Of a DNA stretch of 64,000 nucleotides, positions 11,280 to 20,339 are shown one piece after another. The notes under the pieces were generated by a model. That model had not been told where the DNA came from. It did no database searches and worked only from the letters and a program-made list of their open reading frames with translations. Position numbers and translations under genes: made by a program. Every line of letters begins with the position of its first letter. Within the stretch, counting starts at the first letter, position 1. The DNA is from Ariolimax columbianus (lineage: Eukaryota > Mollusca > Gastropoda > Stylommatophora > Arionidae), in NCBI GenBank assembly GCA_036924085.1, contig JAVGWX010000004.1, forward strand, positions 76,077,590 to 76,141,589. Reading direction: 5' to 3'.

Positions 11280-11290
<11 letters not shown>
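10830..11290 (-). repeat. Diverged 18S-derived tandem repeats
   Basis: Two blocks repeat the same order at a distance of about 170 bp. First comes a 'gtctaat...ccagc' phrase, then 'attagacccaacg' (near 11020 and 11202), then a variable part with 'tgtca', then the 18S core ('gtcaaattaagccgcagg' and 'gtggtgcccttccgtcaatt') near 11092-11146 and 11267-11316. A weaker third block may start near 10830 ('gtctatttccagcacccgtt'). The second block resembles antisense 18S from 'agctatcaatctgtcaatcc' to the universal core with about 15 bp missing. These are rRNA-derived and non-functional. Confidence 0.6.
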
Positions 11291-11328
<38 letters not shown>

Positions 11329-11708
11329 TTTGCAACCCTACTTCCCCCGGAACCCGAACACTTTGGTTTCCCTGAAGCTGCCCGCAGAGTCATCGAAGCA
11401 ACTCCTGAGGATCGCTAGTCGGCATTGTTTATGGTCAGAACTACGACGGTATCTGATCGTCTTCGCACCTCTGACTTTCTTTCTTGATTAATGAAAACAT
11501 TCTTGACAAATGCTTTTGCAGTAGCTCGTCTTGCGGCGATCCAAGAATTTCACCTCTAACGCCGCAATACGAATGCCCCCGTTTGTCCCTGTTAATCATT
11601 ACCTCCAGTTCCGAAAACCAACAAAATAGAACCGAGGTCCTATTCCATTATTCCATGCACCATTATTCAGGCAGCCGAGGCCTGCTTTGAACACTCTAAT
11701 TTGTTCAA
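11267..11708 (-). pseudogene. 18S rRNA fragment (central part), pseudogene
   Basis: The plus strand reads as antisense small-subunit rRNA. Landmarks in order are 'gtcaaattaagccgcagg', 'ccttccgtcaattccttt', 'gtttcagctttgcaaccct', 'tacgacggtatctgatcgtc', 'gattaatgaaaacattcttg', 'gatccaagaatttcacctct', 'aaaccaacaaaatagaacc' and 'ctttgaacactctaatttg'. It covers roughly the middle third of 18S and lacks both ends. Several substitutions hit normally conserved positions (for example 'caactcctgagg' where animals have a form of 'taacttcggcgg'). The right edge stops inside the rRNA at the SINE junction, overlapping it by 'aag', so it is a captured fragment and not an rDNA unit. Confidence 0.93.
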
Positions 11709-12029
11709 AGTTGGAAATCGAAAAGAGTATTCTTGACAGCCGCTGCGCGGACAAAATTCTAAATCATGTTAAAAATATTTTGACAGTTGGAAATCGAAAA
11801 GAGTAATCTTGACAGCCGCTGCGCGGACAAAATTCAAAATCATGTTAAAAATCTAGCCAATCTATTACGGGATCCTCGCCCGTGCACTGTTCTGCGATTC
11901 TCCAACACATATGCAGAAGAACAGAGGACTTTTGGGTAAAACCGTGTGCAATGACGGTGATTCTTCGACTAAACTAAACTAAACTAAACTAAACTAAACT
12001 AAACTAATCTAAAATTAACTAAACTAAAG
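11709..12029 (+). mobile_element. SINE-1, 3' part with (ACTAA)n tail
   Basis: This continues the SINE interrupted at 3752. It holds the rest of the split 76-bp module, one more module starting near 11776, then the shared 3' body 'atctattacgggatcctcg' and 'gtgcaatgacggtgattctt'. It ends in a tandem 'aaact' tail (about 11973-12029). The same 3' body and tail start are in the copy at 30482-30840. The 11-bp string 'agttggaaatc' at 11709-11719 repeats the one at 3742-3752. Confidence 0.85.
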
Positions 12030-12229
12030 GAGACGGCTATAATGTGACTCCATTCTTCAGGGACAACGGAAAAATAGATGCATGAGTCGGAGTAAAATCA
12101 CTAACTTATTCACTCGGAAATACATTTGGCCTCTACAACACGTTAATTTGCAATGTAAAAGTATTGGTAGAAAGAAAAGGCACATTTATACACCAAGGAA
12201 CAACGTGGTTTTGATAAACTAATATAGTA

Positions 12230-13040
12230 GTAATAATAATAGCTGTCCATCGTTGAAGACATCATCCCTGTCACAGCTTTCTCTGTTGGGTGTGGGTGTG
12301 GCTGAACAGGCCAATACAAGCACGACAACATCTGTTACATAACGGACACACAAAGTCTGTAGCAGGTGATAGTGTTCCCGCTGTTCGGGATTTCCAGGTC
12401 TCGCGTCTGCTCTAAGCTTTCCCAACACGGGGGTCTTCACTGGTAGATACACCCGCTTTGACTGCGCTTCTCCAGTCAGATCTGTTTTGCGCTAGACATT
12501 CCCAGGTAGGGACATCTATCTGGCAACTTTTCAGTGAGTTCCTCAGAATGTCTTTACAACGTTTCTTTTCGCGCTCTCTCTTGCGCCATCCCTCTCTCAG
12601 CTCGCCGTAGAAAAGCTTCTTTGGGAGCCGTTTGTCTGACATACGAACGAGGTTTCCGATCCATCCTAATCGCATGTGCATGTCAGCCCTGGAGAACATC
12701 GATGTCAGTGACACGATCTTGACATCAGATGGGGAGCATTCGCTTCAGGCAACCTGTGTGGAAGTGGTTTAAACTCCTAGCATGTCCAAAGTATACAGTC
12801 CAGCGTTCGCAGGCGTAGAGTAGGGTTGAAATGATGGTGGTACGGTAGATTTTTAGTTTGGTCTTGACGCTGATGCTCCGACGCTCCCACATCAATCAAC
12901 GCGTTATACTAAAGGTTATTCTGGACCTTGCTATTCTGCTTTCCCCCTCATCATCGGTCAGACACTGAGTGTCGTAGATACATTCACGTTTCTTGGCAGC
13001 ACGCTGATGAGATATATAAACGTAAATATATATAAAATGT
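12230..13040 (-). mobile_element. Family B LINE 3' fragment
   Basis: Minus-strand C-terminal end of an endonuclease/RT LINE. The readable order is SRIARS (from the SRIAKASTAFG block), a gapped part with 'TLLYACERWTVYFG'-like codons at about 12790-12830, LGWIGNLVRMSDKRLPKK, KRCKDILRNSLKSCQIDVP and QNRSDWRSAVKAGVS. A degenerate zinc finger and an (ATT)n tail at 12231-12242 follow. Closest relatives in the window are 13860-15118 and 56940-57805. There are several frameshifts, and about 30 codons between the SRIAKAS block and the rest are missing. The family is the one often mis-annotated in animals as craniofacial development protein 2-like; the clade is uncertain. Confidence 0.8.
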
Positions 13041-13384
13041 ACAACGATTGTCCCTGATGAACGATTCTGTAATCTATGCAGACAAAGCAAAACTCAGAAA
13101 GGCAGGTCACACGTTACGACCAATTGTCGATGGAACACGGTGACAGCAATCTGGTACCCCAAGGCAAAAGGAGACAACGGGAAAGACCTCAAATGCGTTA
13201 GCCAGACTCTCTTGCTGTCCACAAGAACATCCGAGACGACCCAGGTGAAATTGTTACTCCCCACTGGGCTTTTGTGGCCCAAGACAGGACCCATTACAGA
13301 CGAAGTTGGGACCCACAGCAACACATCTACAGTTGAGGAACGGGTCCATCAAGATTAGGAAGAAGAAAAGTGTATTAAATATAT
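13041..13384. other. Unassigned interval
   Basis: A short plus-strand ORF (13140-13358, 72 codons) and its antisense shadow are present, but neither contains a motif I know. The right end is AT-rich (atatatat at 13378-13388) and adjoins the inverted part of a family B LINE. Confidence 0.4.
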
Positions 13385-15077
13385 ATATCGTGTCGCGCAT
13401 CAAATTGGTCTTCATCTTCAGTCTGCGGGTCTGCGGAGATTGAATTGAGCACTATCCGTGCAGTACTTTATTGGTATGTCATTCTTGGTATTCTTGAAGG
13501 CGTCAGTCAACATCGCTGAAAACATCATACTGAACAGTGTCGAAAGCAAGTACACATGCCTGTTTCACACCGTTATTGACCTCGAATGGTGGAGAGGTAT
13601 CCGCTGCTGTCAAGTACACGGCCGCGCATGACCTCGTGGAATTGTTTCACTACAGTTACACATTTTCTAGGGCAGCCGAATTTAGACATGATCTGCCATA
13701 GCCCACCTCTGTTACCGTATCAAATGCCTTTGTGAGGTCAATAAACGTAATATAGAGCTCGCGGTTATGTTCTCTACATTTCTTCTGCACCTGACGCGCT
13801 GCAAATATCATTCCACAGTTCCTCGACCAATTCTAAATCCACACTGACTTCCCAGGACGTGTTGAGGACACGATACGCGAACCCTGGTTTGCGGATGACT
13901 GCTCAGAACGGAATATGCAGATGGGTATGGACCGGTTCTCTGCTGCTTGTGACAACTTTGGCTTGACGATTAGCACAAATAAAACCGAGGTCATGTATCG
14001 ACCAGCACCATGGCACATAGTATAAACAGGAAGTAGTTACAGTGAGGAGCGCGTGGCCGAATGGTTTCGACGCCTGCCTGCCGATAAAGAGGACAGCGGT
14101 TCGAATCCCCGATATGGCAATTGTTGTTTTTCTGTCGGGGGTGAAATAAACAAACATAGCCAGCACTCGACGAGGCGACATCAATGGCGAAGCGGCCTGT
14201 AGTTCTCAGCCTTTAAAACCTTCGACTACCCCAGCAATGGGAAACATGTCGTATGGCAGTTACAATGAGGGGACAGAAATTACAAGCGGTTGAAAAATGT
14301 GTCTACATCGGAAGCACGCTGTCGAGATCAGTGACTTTTGCTGATGAGCTGGCTAATAGAATAGCAAAGGCCAGCACAGCTTTTGGCCGAATGCGCCGAT
14401 TGCTATGGGAACGTCGAGAAATCAGCATTATGACTAAGATGGAGGTCTATCATGCCGCCATTGTCCCACCCTGGTCTACGCGTGTGAGAGCTGGACTATC
14501 TACGCTGGTGACGCCAGGAGGCTAAATCATTTTCACATGAACTGTCTGAGACGCATAATACATATACGCTGGTAGGACCATATCACAAATACTGAAGTGC
14601 TGTTCAGAGCCAACATGCAAAGTATTCATGTACTTTTACAAAAAAATCTCAATTGACATGGGCTGGTCACCTTGCCCGAATGTCAAACGAAAGGCTTCCA
14701 AAGTGGCTCCTGTATAGCGAACTGGGTGAAGGGGAGCGATCACAAGGATGTCCAAAAAAGCGTTTCAAGGACAGTCTGAAGGAGTCCCTTAAGTGCTATC
14801 AAATATACATTAACACCTGGGAGAACCTGGCTCACAATCGCTCAACATGGAAGGGCACGGTCACGGACGGCGTTGAACTCAGCGAGGGTATCCGTATCCA
14901 GGCAGCTAAGGATAGACGTGCAATCATGAAGTCAAGAGCAGAGAAAATTTCAGAGACAGCTGCTGACTACATTTGTCAGTCATGAGCGCACACAAACTCA
15001 AGGTTGCATTATGACATGTTCTCATATTGGTGGTCCTCATCGACGACGATGAACGAATTATAATAATAATAATAATA

Positions 15078-15118
<41 letters not shown>
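13385..15118. mobile_element. Family B LINE with inverted 5' segment (twin-priming structure)
   Basis: 13385-13855 reads on the minus strand as RT from the QCGF-like region through FIDLTKAFDTV to an NLRRLKAKT-like block. 13860-15118 reads on the plus strand from WFADDC (the next RT motif) through LTISTNKTEVMYRPAP, CVYIGSTLS, IAKASTAFGRMRRL and WAGHLARMSNERLPKW to an (AAT)n tail. The two parts are consecutive pieces of one protein joined head to head, with the inverted piece ending just where the direct piece starts. This is the arrangement twin priming produces. A tRNA-like SINE interrupts the direct part at 14013-14228. Frameshifts and stops abound. Confidence 0.8.
14013..14228 (+). mobile_element. 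SINE-4, tRNA-derived insertion in family B LINE
   Basis: 'gcgtggccgaatgg' is a good A box and 'gcggttcgaatccccg' a near-perfect B box, at about 14050 and 14097, in spacing typical of a Ser/Leu-type tRNA. The 3' half does not close an acceptor stem with the 5' half, and non-tRNA sequence ('ctgtcgggggtgaaataaac') follows, so this is a SINE or tRNA pseudogene and not a working tRNA. It splits the LINE coding sequence just after 'cagcaccatgg'. 'cagcaatggg' on the other side could be a diverged target duplication. Confidence 0.65.
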
Positions 15119-15122
<4 letters not shown>

Positions 15123-15128
15123 TATATG
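15055..15128. repeat. (AAT)n/(ATT)n/(AT)n microsatellite
   Basis: AAT repeats turn into ATT repeats and then AT repeats, so the tract is partly self-complementary. The first part is probably the tail of the family B LINE to its left. Confidence 0.9.
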
Positions 15129-15960
15129 GTTCATATGAAGGGCAAAGCTATACGATGGATCATCTTCAAACTCGTTTCCCATCAAGAGTGGAGTGAAGCA
15201 GGGATGTGTGCTCGCGCCGACCCTCTTTGGGATCTTCTTCTCCACGCCCTTATCCTATACTTATGACACATCTGTGGACGGTGTTTATCTGCACACCAGG
15301 TCAGATGGGCGGCTGTTTAACCTGTGCCGACTGCGTGCGAGAACCAATGTGAGGACGGTGCTCATTAGGGAAATTCTATTTGCGGATGATGCAGTCCTAG
15401 TGACCAATAGTGAGGAGGCCTTGCAGAGACTGGGAGACAGATTCGCCAAGATGTGCAAGCAGTTTATGGTATATATTGGGGATTGGGTGGCAAGAGAGAG
15501 AGTGTCACATAATACGGTCTTACAGAGAACAAACACTCACAGCATGTACTCGATGTTGAGCCAACGACGCCTACGGTGGTTGGGACATGTTTATCGCATG
15601 GAAGACGAGAGGCTGCCAAAGGATATTATTTATAGACGGCTAGCCATTGGAGTTAGAAGAATTGGCCGTCCCACACTGCGATTCAAGGACGTGTGCAAGA
15701 GGGACATGCAGTCATGCGACATCCCATCCGAGAACTGGGAATAAATTGCTCAGTGTCTAGCTATCTAGAGACAGTTAGTTGGAGGGGCAAAAATACTGTA
15801 CATTAGGCTGCTGACGCTCGTAGAGGTCTTCTGGCTGCAGAGAAAAGAGAAAGACTGAACAGGTCACGGAACAGCCAGGCAAGCCAGCCTCCTCAGTTGT
15901 GGGATCTGTGGCACAGTCAGTCACTCGCGGATCGTCCTTTACAGCTATAGCAGACAGTGT
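15129..15960 (+). mobile_element. Family B-like LINE fragment with internal deletion
   Basis: The plus strand reads GVKQGCVLAPTLFGIFFS, then DGRLFNLCRLRART and REILFADDAVLVTN (RT motif C), in one frame or nearly so. After KMCKQFMVYIGDW it jumps straight to VSHNTVLQRT, MYSMLSQRRLRWLGHVYRM and KDIIYRRLAIG, ending with KRDMQSCDIPSENWE. Related elements have about 130 residues between those points, so an internal deletion has occurred near 15470-15490. The N-terminal endonuclease and RT start are missing. Confidence 0.8.
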
Positions 15961-16034
15961 TTAAATACCGGAGGCAGAGCTGGACAAAACTTACATGGCG
16001 CCACCCACATGGTCTATAGAGACTGAGGCGCCCT

Positions 16035-16035
<1 letters not shown>

Positions 16036-16100
<65 letters not shown>

Positions 16101-16260
16101 AATATATATATATGTATATATATATATATATGTATATGTAAATATATGCGTATGTATATGTATGTATGTATGTTTGTATGTATATATCTAGGCATGTATG
16201 TTGGTATGTATATATCTAGGTATGTATGTATGTATGTATTTATGTATGTATGTATGTTGG

Positions 16261-16321
<61 letters not shown>

Positions 16322-16445
16322 ATATGTATGTATGATGTATCTGTGTGTGTATATATGAATGTATGTATGTGTTTATGTATTTATGTGTGTATGTATAAAT
16401 GTATGTGTGTATTTTTTGTATTTAAGTATGTATATATATATATCT
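16036..16445. repeat. (AT)n and (TATG)n microsatellites
   Basis: Pure AT dinucleotides occupy about 16038-16095 and 16265-16312. TATG/TATA-type tetranucleotides fill the rest to about 16440. ORFs here are low-complexity artefacts. Confidence 0.95.
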
Positions 16446-16479
16446 CCAATATTTCAACTATATCACATTGTGTTATTTG

Positions 16480-16950
16480 CCCACAAACATTTATGGTAAT
16501 CAAGAGAAGACGAAAAAAACTGAGTGTAAAAAGGTCAGCCAGTTGGACTGAATTTGATAAAATAGCCAGAAGTCATGACATTGAATATTTAGAATTCCAC
16601 ACCAATGAAACTAGGAAATCAAGACACATCGATGACAAAAACATTCGCATAACTCGGTAGCACCGTTAGACCATACAGCGGAACGGACTGAGACATCAAC
16701 AAACAGAATGAACAAATCCGGAGTAGTCGTTGCTAGGTTAAACAACATTTGGAGGTCATGGCAGTACAACACAGAGATCAAACTAAGAATATGCAAGAGT
16801 TGCGTGTATTCTGTGCTTCTGTGCGGGAGAGTAACACAAAGAGAAATATCAACATTATCATCATTTTACACAATCTGCCTTACAAAGATTCATCGAATTT
16901 CTGACCAAACACTATTAGTTTAGAAACAAGATGGAAAGACACTGGGTACA
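16480..16950 (+). mobile_element. Family C LINE C-terminal fragment
   Basis: The plus strand reads NKSGVVVARLNNIWRSWQYN, then KLRICKSCVYSVLLCG, then FYTICLTKIHRIS in one frame (16708-16920). This matches the generic LINE post-RT block (small-residue helix, NVKSVLLYGCETW-like strand, CLRRIL-like helix). Cys/Trp landmarks are partly lost. It precedes, in the same orientation, a separate family C piece that starts with endonuclease, so the two are distinct copies or a rearranged one. Confidence 0.55.
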
Positions 16951-16959
16951 CACAGAAAG

Positions 16960-19418
16960 ATAAATACATTTTCATACATTCAGGAGGCGAACAGCAGCAT
17001 GCAAGATGTGTTGGTGTATTATTAAAGAAAGAATTAGAAAAATACATATGTGGATACTGGACACACAACGATCGAATGATGCTACTGAAAATCAGAGCCC
17101 GACCATTTAATAATATGTCCATTTTACAAACGTATGCACCAACCTCAGATAACAGCGAAGAGCAATTAGATGAATATTATGAAGACGTTACTTAGCACAG
17201 TGACTTCAACAGACATACTAATTGTTATGGACGACATGAATGCTTAGCTGGGAATATAACAATTAACAATATCGGGGATAAATAGGGAATTGGGACAACG
17301 AAGGAAAGAGGAGAAAGACTGAAACAATTCTGAGAGGAAAACAAACTTAGAATTTGTAACACTTTTTTTTAACATCAAATTAGAAAATTATATACATGGA
17401 AAAGCCCAGATGATAGGACAAGAAATCAAATTGATTTTATTATGATCAGACACATTCAGAAATATTGTTAAAAATACAAAGACATACCCAGGAGCAGACA
17501 TCAATTCAGATCACAATCCAGTTTGTATGAAAGTGCATATACAACTCAAAATCACAGTGTGTAGAGGGACAAAAACACTTAATTAAGACAGGTCAACGCT
17601 AAAACAATCAGATATAGGGCAAAAGTACCAGGTAGCAGTAATGAAGGTGTATGAAAACTTACATTCAGAGGACAAGAAAAGAAATACAGAGCGGAGTATA
17701 AACACTAAAAGGGAACGTATAAAAACCAGTATCCAAGTAGCAAATAAATCATTACCAGATAATGAACTTAGGAAACACCAAGAATGGATGACAGATGATA
17801 TCTTAACTAAAATTGCAGATAGAAAGAAGGCTAAACACACTCCTGCATATTCATCACTACACTATGTGCAGGCTGGCCAAAAAAAGTGGTTGGAAGAAAA
17901 AATGCAAGGTAATAGAAGACATGGCACTAAAACGCAATACCAGAGAAATGCATATAGAAAAAAAGAAAACAACAAACAAGTCACAAGTAACCCAGAGTGG
18001 GGGATGCGTCCAAGATACAAATGGGGTCATTTTAATGGGTGAGAATGCCATATCAAACAGATGGGCATAATATACAAGGAGCTTTTTGAGGACAGTCGCG
18101 GAGCCAAACCATCAACAAATGATAATGAAGGACCCAGCATCCTAAGATCAGAGGTAGTAAATGTGATAAAAACTATGAGAAAAGGGAAAGCAACACTGCC
18201 GGACTCCATAAACATAGAAATAGTAGACACCTTAGAGGAATTTGGTATAGATATACTTACTGATCTGTGAAATGACATATACAATACTGGATGCATACCA
18301 ACATACCTAAAAACATCTACTTTTATAACACTCTCGAAAAAACCTCATGCAACAGAATGTTCAGACTTTAGAACAATAAGTCTAACGAATCACACAATTA
18401 AAACACTACTCAAGATCATACAAGAGAGAATAAAGGTCTCACCCTGGGGGCCACTCTTCCCATTCTCTTCTCTTACCTCACTCTGTTTCATTTGACTGTA
18501 TCCCACAGTCACACTCTTGCACAACTTTCACACGCGCCCTCGTGGTAAATCCCTTCCATAGCACTTTGGTTGGGCTAGCTTCTGAGGGCGCACAAACCTA
18601 GCATAGGTACATACAGATGCACACATGCATCCAAGCACTGGTTTATGCGTCCTGATATCGCCCAATTGACTACGGTCTGGGGTGGAAAATGGCGCACCTC
18701 CGCCAGTAGAAACTAGTGAGGCAAACATCTAAGCAAAAAAAAAAAAAAACAAGAGAGAATAAAGGTCTCACCCTGGGGGCCACTCTTCCCATTCTCTTCT
18801 CTTACCTCACTCTGTTTCATTTGACTGTATCCCACAGTCACACTCTTGCACAACTTTCACACGCGCCCTCGTGGTAAAGCCCTTCCATTGCACTTTGGTT
18901 GGGCTAGCTTCTGAGGGCGCACAAACCTAGCATAGGTACATACAGACGAACGCATGCATCCAAGCACTGGTTTATGCGTCCTGATATCGCCCAATTGACT
19001 ACGGTCTGGGGTGGAAAATGGCACGCCTCCGCCAGTAGAAACTAGTGAGGCAAACATCTAAGCAAAAAAAAAAAAAAAGAGAGAGAATAAGATGTAAAAT
19101 AGAGAGGGAAGTTTCAGAAGAACAATTTGGTTTTCAAAATTCAAAAATTTATTGGAATAAGGGAAGCAATTTTCCGTTTGCGAACTTTGATAGGAAAAAT
19201 ATATAGAAAAACATAATGACATTTATATTTGTTTTATAGACTACCAGAAGGCTTTTGACAGAGTCCAAAATGAAAAATTAATTAATGTCTCCAAAAAATA
19301 GGTCTAGATGGTAAAGATTGCTCCGTAATCTATATTGGGAACAAACTGCTACCGCAAATTCAAGAAAGTTATGCTCTCCAAGTATAGATGTAAAAAGAGG
19401 AGTGAGACAGGGGTGTCT
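16960..19418 (+). mobile_element. Family C LINE: endonuclease to mid-RT, interrupted
   Basis: The plus strand shows an endonuclease (RPFN near 17100, YAPTSDNSEEQLDEYYEDV near 17134-17190, NQIDFIMI near 17425, a SDHNPV-like block near 17507). A Lys-rich linker (WMTDDILTKIADRKKAKHT) and RT follow (SEVVNVIKTMRKGKATLPDS at about 18148-18205, FRTISLTNHTIKTLLK, then FIDYQKAFDRVQ at about 19228-19263 and VKRGVRQGC near 19395). Two tandem 314-bp retrosequences sit between 18436 and 19078. Coding stops in many places. The 3' end (FADD and beyond) is missing. Confidence 0.75.
18436..19078 (+). mobile_element. Two tandem poly(A) retrosequences, 329-bp period
   Basis: Each copy starts 'gtctcaccctgggggccact' and ends 'gaggcaaacatctaagc' plus 15 A residues (18436-18749 and 18765-19078). 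The copies differ at only a few bases. The string 'caagagagaataaag' flanks the first copy on both sides (18421-18435 and 18750-18764), and a close variant follows the second (19079-19092), as a target-site duplication would. I see no coding capacity or tRNA-like head; it could be a retrocopied transcript or a SINE of another origin. Confidence 0.85.
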
Positions 19419-19621
19419 TCGAAATGTGGGTATATAGAAGATTGGGTCGCATTTCTTGGAAAGAGAAAAAACAACAAATGTTGAGGTATTGGAAAAGTTG
19501 GGTGTGAAAAGATAATTAATGACCGAAATCAGGGTTAGACGATTTAACCCATAAGTGCTCAGTTCTTCTCCATACTTTTGGAAGAATCTCATCACAATGC
19601 ACCAACTCCGTAGCACAGGTG
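19419..19621. other. Unassigned interval
   Basis: A minus-strand ORF (19278-19616) overlaps this stretch but is mostly the antisense of the family C RT. No independent feature is seen. Confidence 0.4.
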
Positions 19622-19895
19622 AGGATCATGTAACAGATTGGCTAGATTTTTTACAGAATTTTGAATTTTGCCCGGGCAGTGGCCGTTAAGACTACTCTTG
19701 TCAATTTCCAACTGTCGAGGGATTATTAACGTGAGCGACACAGTACACGGGCGTCCGATCTCCATTGCCCAGAGATTCGGGGAAATACCAGAAAGATTAC
19801 GGGGGAAAAATCCCGGTCTTCGGCGTGATTTGAACCCGTGACCTCTAGCATCCAATACCGACGTCTTACCTCGAGACCATTCAGTTCCCATTACA
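19622..19895 (-). mobile_element. SINE-1 copy, minus strand
   Basis: The reverse complement begins 'ggtctcgaggtaagacgtcg' and has a B box 'cgggttcaaatcacg' near 19835. It then shares the body 'tttctggtatttcccc', 'gtgtcgctcacgttaata' and a single copy of the 76-bp module. It ends near 'aatctagccaatctgtta', so the 3' body and ACTAA tail are absent. Confidence 0.85.
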
Positions 19896-19899
19896 AACC

Positions 19900-20180
19900 G
19901 AGAACGGCTTGCCCGGAGTAATCCAGAAGACACAAACACCACCATACTGGCCGGCGCTGGAACTGGCTAGCTCATGTCGTAAGAGAAGACCTAGACACCA
20001 TCAATAGAACTACCTCGGTGTGGACCACAGAGGGAAGGCCAAAGATAAAGAGCGGCAGGCATAAGAAGAACCGCAGAGGGTGAGATGAACATTATGAATC
20101 AAAGTTGGGGCACTGTATGAAGGATGGCGTCAGAGCAGTTGAGGTGGAGGGAGTTTGCTGCTGTCCTTAATGACATTATC
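19900..20180 (+). mobile_element. LINE C-terminal scrap (family E-like)
   Basis: The plus strand reads a block resembling RRRNWLGHVVRED, TTEGRPKIKSGRHKKNRRG and a following KLGHCMKDGVRAVEVEG. This is the 'WLGHVLRR...GRPK..WRR' block found at the end of many LINE RT proteins. It is only about 200 bp, with broken frame. Confidence 0.5.
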
Positions 20181-20339
20181 AGTCGTTTTTGTCGCTCATC
20201 TCCTGGTCAGTCACTGACCAAGGAACTAAGATGAATAAGGAGACGTTGTAAGAAATGGTGTACACCAATATGTCGGCTCTACGGACAGAATCTCTTAAAT
20301 GAGTTCTGGGAAAGCTCAGTGGAATTGAACTAAAACAAA

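Noticed and set aside
11267..11708. Working 18S rRNA gene or rDNA unit
   Set aside because: Only the central part is present, conserved positions are changed, and both edges are insertion or repeat junctions. No 5.8S or 28S was recognised.
14050..14120. Functional tRNA gene
   Set aside because: A and B boxes are good but the acceptor stem does not pair, and the sequence continues as a SINE inside a LINE. The 60830-61016 and 36802-37026 tRNA-like heads are rejected for the same reason.
15009..15266. Asn-, Ile- and Tyr-rich ORFs at microsatellites (also 16146-16358, 15917-16195, 29756-29998)
   Set aside because: Pure translations of trinucleotide, dinucleotide or tetranucleotide repeats.
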